Source of the DNA: Candidatus Aminicenantota bacterium | GTDB taxonomy: Bacteria > Acidobacteriota > Aminicenantia > UBA2199 | Assembly (NCBI GenBank): GCA_026393775.1 | Contig: JAPKZM010000220.1 | Coordinates: 1 to 11,196, forward strand | DNA: 11,196 nucleotides | Direction: 5' to 3' | The notes under the pieces: generated by a model | What the model saw: the letters and a program-made list of their open reading frames with translations, nothing else | Told to the model about the DNA's origin: nothing | Database searches by the model: none | Position numbers and translations under genes: made by a program | In this document: positions 6,015 through 11,196 of the stretch, one piece after another | How positions within the stretch are numbered: position 1 is the stretch's first letter | Layout: each line of letters begins with the position of its first letter

Positions 6015-6023
6015 GGTCAGAAT

Positions 6024-6050
6024 GAGAATTGGGGACGGTGCCCCTTCGGG
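6024..6050 (+). repeat. REP-like repeat after the lipocalin-like gene
   Basis: GAGAATTGGGGACGGTGCC followed by CCTTCGGGGA: the fullest copy of the core, ten bases after the stop at 6014. The preceding GGGTCAG is the start of the other repeat type seen at 8050 and 8204. A short CCCC-TTC-GGGG hairpin is present but no T-run. Confidence 0.7.
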
Positions 6051-6065
6051 GACATCCTTTCACTA

Positions 6066-6122
6066 TAGTCACACTATGGTTTCATCAATTTCCCCAGCTG
6101 CTGAAACCATCTAGTGTGACTA
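6066..6122. repeat. Long bulged hairpin
   Basis: Left arm 6066-6084 (TAGTCACACTATGGTTTCA) pairs with right arm 6102-6122 over 19 bp with one 2-base bulge (CT at 6111-6112) and a 17-base loop. Read on the minus strand the bulge (AG) has the same place, before ATG, as in the cassette hairpins, and the CACT-AG-ATG junction is shared, but the arms otherwise differ. No promoter was seen beside it, and no T-run follows, so it is not an ordinary terminator. Confidence 0.75.
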
Positions 6123-6162
6123 CCAGGATAGGCGAATAGTTTGTGCTGCTTACTTTGTGACT

Positions 6163-6267
6163 TTAGCGTTTTTTACCAGCGATCCGTTTCCGGGCATCCT
6201 TATACAACTTGGCCAATGAGTGCAATTTGATATCGCGGACCTTTTTATAGTGTTGGTTGAGCGCCGG
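6163..6267 (-). pseudogene. Possible 3' remnant of an unknown gene
   Basis: A stretch of 34 codons with no start ends at TAA 6163-6165. The tail reads HYKKVRDIKLHSLAKLYKDA then RKRIAGKKR, basic and helical, as at the end of a DNA-binding or transposase protein. A TGA at 6268-6270 closes it upstream. Its stop lies in the inverted end of the possible cassette, so it may be the tail of a lost transposase. Chance is not excluded. Confidence 0.25.
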
Positions 6268-6278
6268 TCAGGCAGGCA

Positions 6279-6461
6279 TCAATCCTTGAAACCGAGTTTT
6301 TTCCACAGCATCATCCCAGGGCATATGCCTGTAATGCCTGCAAAAAGGAACACCACAACCGGTGTATATAAGAACCAGTGTACTTTCGCAAATCCGGTAA
6401 GCCAAATCCCGATAAACACAACCACGGCAATGGTGAGGAACTGCATTCGTATAGCAGTCAT
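6279..6461 (-). CDS. Small DUF2892/YgaP-like membrane protein
   Basis: 60 residues from ATG 6461, with a strong SD AAAGGAGG four bases upstream. Two hydrophobic segments, about 7-24 and 31-47, are separated by a short loop (AKVHW). The second runs into TGICPGMMLWKKLGF; a T-G-x-C-P turn after the second helix is characteristic of DUF2892, the YgaP-type transmembrane domain. In some proteins that domain is fused to a rhodanese; here it stands alone, and its function is unknown. A weak promoter (TTGAAA at 6527-6532, 17-bp spacer, TAGTCT at 6504-6509) may drive it separately from the gene upstream at 6594. It lies within the possible REP-bounded cassette. Confidence 0.8.
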   Translation of the reverse strand: MTAIRMQFLTIAVVVFIGIWLTGFAKVHWFLYTPVVVFLFAGITGICPGMMLWKKLGFKD

Positions 6462-6593
6462 GGAACCTCCTTTTGCAAGTGCCTTAGCGCACCTACAGAA
6501 AGTAGACTAACAGTTCTAGTTTTGTTTTTCAATTAAGGTGTTAAAATTTTATGCAAAGTCACAAAGTCCAGCACCGTCCCCAAATGCCCTCGG

Positions 6594-7812
6594 TCAGTGC
6601 ACCACCTTCATGTAAAACTTCTTCTTGTTCAGGACGCGGCCGTCGGGCGCCTTGACCTCCACCTTCACCTCGATCTTGCCCAGCGGGGTGGCCTTGATCA
6701 GGGCGTTGGGGAAGGTGTAGGTGCCGTTCTTGGCCAGGGGAAGCGAGGAGACCGTCTGGCCGCCGCCGCCGGTGAGGTTCGTGACGGTCGCGTTCAGCTT
6801 GACGGGCAGGGTGCCCAGCTTGTCGTAGCTGATCTTGACCACGACCGGGAACGGCGCCGGCGATCGCTCGCGAAAGCTGCCAGCCGGATGGCAGGTCCTG
6901 CCCGGTCGCCGGGTCGTTGAGGACGAAGATCATCGTGGAGCCGGCCGGCAGGTCCTGGTAGCCCACGGTGGCGTCAAAGCGCACCGACTCGCCGACGCGG
7001 ACCGTCTCGGGCGGCTTGGGATAGGTGAGCGTCACCGGGCCGACCTTGCGTTTGGCCTCCTCGACCGCCTCCATGAAGAAGGTCTTGACGGGGGCCGTGG
7101 CGAGGGTCGTCTTCGCCGTGACGCTGAAACACCAGCGGCCCGGCTTGTCGAGCTTGATCTGGATGGGCTCGCTGGTCTTGATCACGCCCCCGGCCAGCGG
7201 CCCCGACTCCCAGGTCCACTGGCCGCTTCCGCCGCAGGTGGCCTGGATGGTCACCTTGACCTTGCTGTCCTGGACCAGCCACGAGGTGTTGCAGGTCACC
7301 CGCACCGGGACGGGCTCGTTGACGCGCACCGTGTCGGGCGGCTGCGGCGCGTCGATCCTGTCGATCGCCAGCGTGGGCTTGTGCACCAGCCTGATCTTGA
7401 GGATGTACTGGTCGAGGAAGTGCTGGGTCTTGCCGTCCGAGGTCTCGGAGATGGCGTCGACCGTGACCAGGCGCTCGCCGTAGTTCTCCTTGTTGAAATG
7501 GGCCTGGAACTCGGCGTCGTAGAACCCGCTGCAATCGGGCTTGCTCGTGTCCTGGCAGGGGACCTTGACCATGGAAGCGTTCAGCGAGGCGTTCTGCGGC
7601 TCGTCGGCCGACATGATGCGGACGGTCAACATCCGGCCCAGGGGGATGTTTTGGTAGTTGACCTGGGCGTGGATGGTGAACGTGTCGCCGAAGGCCACCT
7701 GGGAGTCCCAGTTGTTGACGAAGACGGTCAGGGCACCGACCTCCTTGGCGACGATCGCCGGGGCCAGGCAGAGCGACAGGATCAGAAGAAAAATAAGGCG
7801 GCGTAATTTCAT
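6594..7812 (-). CDS. Secreted Ig-like repeat protein, frameshifted
   Basis: The start is ATG 7812, set by GGAGGG just upstream. A signal peptide (LRRLIFLLILSLCLAPAIVA) covers 1-22. Two related modules are visible: PDTVRVNEPVPVRV and PETVRVGESVRFDA each follow a Pro-Pro and begin a beta-sandwich unit, preceded by a third, diverged N-terminal unit (TVFVNNWDSQVAFGDTFTIH). The reading frame breaks near 6868-6890, around residue 311: after PSGWQLS the sensible protein continues in another frame as FRERSPAPFPVVVKISYDKL and runs to the TGA at 6594. The span of 1219 bases is one more than a multiple of three, which fits one inserted base; corrected length is 405 residues. No family is recognised; an adhesive or structural role in the envelope is inference. 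It could be a sequencing error or a real pseudogene. Confidence 0.75.
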
Positions 7813-7839
7813 TTTCCCTCCTTGGTTCACTATGCGCCC

Positions 7840-7867
7840 ATTATATGAAGGCGACTGCAAATGTCAA
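7840..7867 (-). promoter_or_regulatory. Consensus sigma70 promoter for the Ig-like protein
   Basis: On the minus strand: TTGACA (7862-7867) and TATAAT (7840-7845), both perfect, 16 bp apart. The predicted start is near 7833, giving a leader of about 20 bases with the SD. It is the strongest-looking promoter in the window, odd for a gene that is frameshifted. Confidence 0.75.
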
Positions 7868-7956
7868 TCAGCGGCGCCGCTGGTTTGCCAGACCTTGACG
7901 CGGTCCTCCGGGGCGAGGCAAAGGGCCTGGCCCGGCCTGACGGCGAAGGCCTCGCG
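7864..7956 (-). pseudogene. Possible C-terminal remnant of a lost gene
   Basis: Thirty codons without a start read REAFAVRPGQALCLAPEDRV then KVWQTSGAAD and stop at TGA 7864-7866. Composition is like a genuine protein end and GC-rich like the nearby genes. An in-frame TGA (7957-7959) and a small TCATGCT/AGCATGA hairpin (7957-7976) mark where the rest is missing. The stop overlaps the -35 box of the downstream gene. Family unknown. Confidence 0.3.
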
Positions 7957-8049
7957 TCATGCTTTTTTCAGCATGATTCCTGGAAACGCAACGGCGATCA
8001 CTTGACAATTCATTCCCGAATTGACTTTCGGAGTGAATTCCGACTATGA

Positions 8050-8205
8050 GGGCCAGGTCTTGAATTATCAGATTGATCATGACTTTTCTCAACACTATGC
8101 AATGTGCATGGTTATGTTGATACTTCTATTCGCAAAAGACGCTCAATGGACATGATATATATTCAAGCGCTCTTACAAAACCTGTCATTTCAAGACCTGA
8201 CCCCC
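8050..8205. mobile_element. MITE-like element with GGTCAGGTCTTGAA inverted ends
   Basis: The left end GGGCCAGGTCTTGAATTATCA minus its last base (8050-8069) faces the right end, minus strand GGGGGTCAGGTCTTGAAATG (8205-8186). The interior of about 110 bp is AT-rich with no gene. GGGGTCAGGTCTTGAA is familiar as a boundary repeat of RAYT elements. The right end is shared with the truncated RAYT beside it. Just to the left, 8007-8039 is an imperfect inverted repeat (AATTCATTCC / GGAGTGAATT). Confidence 0.5.
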
Positions 8206-8388
8206 ACGTCCGTGGCTGTTCATCAAACAATAGGCCAAGACGCGGATCTTCAGTCTATTTTGAGCTTCGTCCAAAAAAACCAAAAAGGCTTGCTTGTCCC
8301 TATCGTCTCCCAGGATCCGTTCGCGACCGTGCCCGCGATTCAGGCAATGGTGAAAAGCCCCAGTAAAAGTCATCCTTGCTCTGCGCAT
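8185..8388 (-). pseudogene. Truncated REP-associated tyrosine transposase (RAYT, Y1_Tnp)
   Basis: ATG 8388 opens a 67-codon frame. Residues 1-59 match the start of RAYT transposases: the motif TFTGAFHHCLNRGHGRERI (7-25) and RVLAYCLMNSH (49-59). In intact proteins the last motif continues into the metal-binding HUH (H-x-H) pair, followed by the catalytic Tyr helix; usual length is about 200 residues or more. Here the sequence breaks at exactly that His and joins the boundary repeat GGGGTCAGGTCTTGAA, which supplies eight junk codons and a stop. The upstream end carries the other boundary repeat (8417-8438). So this is an internally deleted element with both ends kept and no active transposase. 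It identifies the family that probably moved the REP repeats in this window. Confidence 0.85.
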
Positions 8389-8416
8389 GGAATGACTCTA
8401 CCATCCTAATTGCATA

Positions 8417-8444
8417 AAAACAAGCACCGTCCCTCGAGGCCCCC
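8417..8444 (-). repeat. REP end upstream of the RAYT remnant
   Basis: On the minus strand: GAGGGACGGTGCTTGTTTT, 30-50 bases before the RAYT start. This links the GGGGACGGTGCTTGT core, found about ten times in the window, to a transposase gene. From 8445 to 8506 only a degenerate GGGGTCAG copy (8466-8480) is seen. Confidence 0.7.
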
Positions 8445-8506
8445 ATAAAGTCTTCATTCTTCCCTTTGGATATCTGACCCCTGGGGTTATCCCGCTTTTA
8501 TTTTCA

Positions 8507-9658
8507 CTAAATAAATAACTGTCCCAATTTTTTATTATATTTCAATTGTGTTACCATCGAACATTGATTTTCAGTCACAAGGTATGGATATATCTTATTG
8601 GATAAAATATCTTCTATCACTCTGTCAGAAGGATGTCCAAAACTGTTTTTATTGCCAAATGAGATTATTGCACATTCTGGTTTGCACTTAGTCAAAAAAG
8701 CCCGGTTGAAATTATGAATTGAACCGTGATGGGGAACTTGAATTGTCCCAACCGATGGCAACAAATTTTTTAACCTCGAATGGATATCACCCACAATGTT
8801 GCCTTCATTTAAATCTATATCTCCAAAATAAATACAACTGCAATTAGGACGCGTACATTCAAGAGGGCAACAATGTTGATGACAATTTTGGAAATTAATT
8901 ATTTTTTCTTCTTGTTTAATGCCGGAAAACAAAAGCATTGAGTTTTCATTTAAGTCACCCTCGATATCTTCATATGCTTTTTTGATTTCATCCTTATGGG
9001 AACAGATGTTTTCGATTGTATCTATATCGATAAGTTCTAACCCATATTTTCTTAAAGAATCAATGAATTGTCGTTTTCTATCTTCTTGCCTATAATTAAA
9101 TGGAATAAAAAACCAATTATGATTGTCAAAACCAGACACAATAACCTGCCCACTGGGTATTTTCTTTCTATCTTCAAATCCCAATATTTTAAATTTATCT
9201 TCAAAATTAATGCTTACTCCAAAAGTATCTTCACCTACCACATCAACTGAAATAACATTTGTTTTTTCACCAAAGTATTTTTTTGGATCATCAATAAGTA
9301 ATGTTTCATCCAATTTATATTCAAAATAATTACTTATTTTTAAAAGTACCCTGGCTTCAGGACTGACAAGAGGCAAAACAACATTTTTTATCTCACAATG
9401 CTCTTTAAGGAAATTTAGACCATTTATATGATCAGCATGAAAATGGGAAATAAAAAGGATATCTATTCTATGATCTTTTGGGAATGTAGAATAAATTTTT
9501 CTTTTTAATTCCTTTTCCTTTAAAGTTGTTGAGCCACAATCAAAAACAATTGTAAATTTATCTTCATCAATCATATGCCTTTCAGTATAAAAAGCCCCTT
9601 GTCCTACAGGGTGAAATGTTCTTATCACTCTTATTGGATTAATGTTTCGACTTGTCAT
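8507..9658 (-). CDS. MBL-fold metallohydrolase (ComEC-like beta-lactamase fold)
   Basis: 383 residues from ATG 9658, set by AGGAG five bases upstream; a TTG ten codons earlier (9688) lacks an SD. Motifs in order: FHPVGQGAF (15-23) and VFDCGS (38-43) form the start of the fold as in ComEC-type members; SHFHADH (71-77) is the H-x-H-x-D-H zinc motif; FGDID (278-282) supplies the bridging Asp; VPHHGS (308-313) and a late FGHPS (340-344) complete the site. The catalytic set looks complete. Before GDID is a Cys/His-rich loop (258-275) with six Cys and two His. No signal peptide or membrane segment, so soluble. Substrate unknown; relatives cut nucleic acids, nucleotides or phosphodiesters. It follows the metallophosphoesterase by 117 bp on the same strand, probably in one operon. 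Codon use is very AT-rich, unlike the genes at 411-3740. Confidence 0.9.
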   Translation of the reverse strand: MTSRNINPIRVIRTFHPVGQGAFYTERHMIDEDKFTIVFDCGSTTLKEKELKRKIYSTFPKDHRIDILFISHFHADHINGLNFLKEHCEIKNVVLPLVSPEARVLLKISNYFEYKLDETLLIDDPKKYFGEKTNVISVDVVGEDTFGVSINFEDKFKILGFEDRKKIPSGQVIVSGFDNHNWFFIPFNYRQEDRKRQFIDSLRKYGLELIDIDTIENICSHKDEIKKAYEDIEGDLNENSMLLFSGIKQEEKIINFQNCHQHCCPLECTRPNCSCIYFGDIDLNEGNIVGDIHSRLKNLLPSVGTIQVPHHGSIHNFNRAFLTKCKPECAIISFGNKNSFGHPSDRVIEDILSNKIYPYLVTENQCSMVTQLKYNKKLGQLFI

Positions 9659-9775
9659 TCTAACTCCTAAATTTTTAATGATAGCCAAATAGTGATTTTT
9701 TTAAACTTTGATCATTTTAATTATAGAAGATCTTTCCTCAATAGCCCTCCAAAGTCAAGTTCCTTCCCATTCCCT

Positions 9776-11196
9776 TCAAACTATTTTTAATGAAATATTT
9801 AAATAATCTTTTGGATCGTTTGCTGCTCTATATTGTATTACTTTAATATTTAGACCTTTTTCATCTGGTGCATAAATCCCAAAAGTATTAGATGGCATCT
9901 CGTCCTGCACTAATTCTTCTGGAATGACTCCCGCTGACCCTCCCCCAATAACATACAAAGGAGATTTCATAACAAAATTATTCCCGACAAAATACCCCCG
10001 ATTAGCTTTTCCAATAAAAGGTATATGCTGATGGCCATGAAAAATAAAATGAAATCCATTTTTTAACAAAGCTTCTGTCAATGCAGCAGCATCTAATGTT
10101 AAAGTAACAGGTTCTTTTTTTTGAGGCTCACTAGAAAGTGCGACTGGCATAACATGATGATGTAATAATGCAATATTTATTTTTTTTCTAGAGAACATTC
10201 TAGCGGCGTTATCATCTCTATTTTTATCTTTTATTTGTTTGATGATCCGGTCAAAGGAAACCTCACTTACATACCCATAGTTTTTTAAATCCTTATGCCG
10301 AGGTTTTGCTGAATCAAAACATGCGAAATTGTATATCCAACCATCTGTTGTTGAATATGTCCGAGCAAATTCCATATCAACAGTCTTTCCACCATAGAAT
10401 TTATTTAAAAATTTTATATAATTTCGCTGATAGGAATAATCATGTAAAGGATTTTTTTCCTTTTCAAACGGCAAATCATGATTACCGGGAATAATAATAA
10501 CATGAGAATGCTCAATATCAAAAAAAGTAACTAATGAATGCAAAAAATCATATGCACAATCAAATCCTTTCACACCTTGTGCTTTTGATATCAAGTCTCC
10601 CGTTACAACAATAATACCGACTTTGGCTTTTAAATCAAGATTTTGGTCAAAATGTGCTTTAATAATATCTAACAATCTTTTTTTATATTTAAACCCTTTT
10701 TTTTCTCCACTAAGAAATCCATGCATACTTCCGAAATGAATATCCGATAAATGCAATATTGTAGAACCTTTTGCAGATATTTTATTGAAGGTAGATATTG
10801 GCAATTTTATCCAACTTTTTTTTAATTGATTGTTTTTAACAATCACGTATAATGTTTTCGCCTTGGGGGGAATGAACTCTGCCACCTTTAAATATTCAGC
10901 TTCTGTAATATTTTCAATTCTTGTAAACTTAAACCATGCGCAAAATCGATATGGGCGATAGTAATGAGGAATTCGATTTTTCTCACTTGGAGAAAATGTT
11001 TCACCGGAAGGGCGATAATCTATTCCAACACAAGTTGCCCTATAGAATTTTTTCTCATCAACATTTACTAAAAATAATCGTTTTTTCTTTTCCTTCTTTA
11101 ATTCTTCTTGAAAATTTTGTAAAGCATTAGTTGCCATCTCTTCTGAATTAACCTTTCGCCACCATGCCCAATAAACATAACCTAATTTATTAATAA
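9776..11196 (-). CDS. Calcineurin-like metallophosphoesterase with N-terminal domain, partial at the edge
   Basis: An ATG at 11137 would give 453 residues, but it lacks a spaced SD and the frame stays open to the window edge, reading GYVYWAWWRKVNSEE before it, so the true start is probably outside. Numbering from 11137: the N-terminal 120 residues contain a basic stretch (14-20), FYRATCVGIDY and RPYRFCAWFKFTRIENI, perhaps a small sensor domain of PUA-like type (weak inference). The phosphoesterase domain has all class motifs: D132-x-H134 (LSDIHFG), G180-D181, GNHD 218-221, the His cluster 326-328 and G368-H-Q-H371, the ligands for two metals. Product is a phosphomonoesterase, phosphodiesterase or nuclease; substrate unknown. 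No membrane segment. AT-rich like the MBL gene downstream, and probably transferred with it. Confidence 0.88.
   Translation of the reverse strand, partial: INKLGYVYWAWWRKVNSEEMATNALQNFQEELKKEKKKRLFLVNVDEKKFYRATCVGIDYRPSGETFSPSEKNRIPHYYRPYRFCAWFKFTRIENITEAEYLKVAEFIPPKAKTLYVIVKNNQLKKSWIKLPISTFNKISAKGSTILHLSDIHFGSMHGFLSGEKKGFKYKKRLLDIIKAHFDQNLDLKAKVGIIVVTGDLISKAQGVKGFDCAYDFLHSLVTFFDIEHSHVIIIPGNHDLPFEKEKNPLHDYSYQRNYIKFLNKFYGGKTVDMEFARTYSTTDGWIYNFACFDSAKPRHKDLKNYGYVSEVSFDRIIKQIKDKNRDDNAARMFSRKKINIALLHHHVMPVALSSEPQKKEPVTLTLDAAALTEALLKNGFHFIFHGHQHIPFIGKANRGYFVGNNFVMKSPLYVIGGGSAGVIPEELVQDEMPSNTFGIYAPDEKGLNIKVIQYRAANDPKDYLNISLKIV

Larger units (their letters stand above)
6143..6590. mobile_element. 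Possible REP-bounded cassette carrying the DUF2892-like gene
   Basis: The left end (plus, from about 6143) reads GTGCTGCTT then ACTTTGTGACTTT (6152-6164). The right end (minus, from about 6590) reads GGGGACGGTGCTGG then ACTTTGTGACTTT (6567-6555). The 13-bp inverted match is perfect and extends imperfectly outward over GTGCTG. Between lie a 34-codon gene tail (6163-6267) and the DUF2892-like gene. This may be an element that replaced its transposase with other sequence, or two independent REP copies that happen to face each other. Confidence 0.4.

Noticed and set aside
6066..6122. Rho-independent terminator
   Set aside because: Strong stem but no T-run on either side and a 17-base loop; it resembles the repeat hairpins instead.
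6835..7806. Long plus-strand frame opposite the Ig-like gene
   Set aside because: Composition (Arg, Gly, Asp, Leu, His rich without domains) is that of an antisense shadow of GC-rich coding DNA; the minus strand has a signal peptide, SD and promoter.
7868..8095. Minus-strand frame of 75 residues
   Set aside because: No SD, runs through an inverted repeat and a MITE end, with no protein-like pattern.

Overview
This 11.2 kb bacterial window mixes two kinds of DNA. Six genes between 411 and 7812 look like chromosomal accessory genes; most are GC-rich with good Shine-Dalgarno (SD) sequences. The last 2.7 kb (8507 to the right edge) is strikingly AT-rich. No taxonomic marker is present. The many REP-like repeats with the core GGGGACGGTGC, a remnant of a REP-associated tyrosine transposase (RAYT), and the secreted, propeller and DUF genes would suit Acidobacteriota or Candidatus Aminicenantes. 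That is a guess from style, not from a marker.

Layout: 1-410 repeats; 411-947 (+) Cys-rich protein, possibly DUF6144-like; 1014-1436 (-) DUF3788-like protein; 1489-1831 repeat element plus promoter/hairpin cassette; 1843-2274 (+) two-CBS protein; 2340-3740 (-) beta-propeller lipoprotein; 3738-3886 tandem hairpins and promoter; 3965-4075 REP cluster; 4088-4951 (-) membrane-anchored beta-rich protein; 4952-5474 repeats and promoter/hairpin cassette; 5475-6014 (+) exported lipocalin-like protein with an apparent CTG start; 6015-6590 REP and palindromes around a small (-) DUF2892-like membrane gene; 6594-7812 (-) secreted Ig-like repeat protein broken by a frameshift; 7813-8506 promoter, gene remnants and a truncated RAYT; 8507-9658 (-) MBL-fold hydrolase; 9776 to edge (-) metallophosphoesterase.

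The most unusual structure is a repeated cassette: a sigma70-type promoter with a 17-bp spacer (TTGAtA...TAAAAT) followed by a hairpin built on TAGCATCACT / AGTGATGCTA. It occurs four times. Three copies sit directly upstream of unrelated genes (CBS protein, propeller lipoprotein, lipocalin-like protein) and the fourth reads out of the left edge. The stem changes in a compensatory way between copies, the unit is amplified in tandem at two loci, and in one copy the hairpin is inverted relative to the promoter. A further hairpin at 6066-6122 has the same bulged design with a different stem sequence. Every cassette has a GGGGACGGTGC-type repeat near it, which suggests the cassettes were spread or captured by RAYT/REP-type mobility.

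The second point of interest is the AT-rich pair of hydrolases (metallophosphoesterase, then MBL-fold protein) lying on one strand next to transposon debris. Both have intact catalytic motifs, and the MBL protein carries a Cys/His-rich insert. It looks like a horizontally acquired two-gene module, possibly defensive, but the upstream end lies outside the window.
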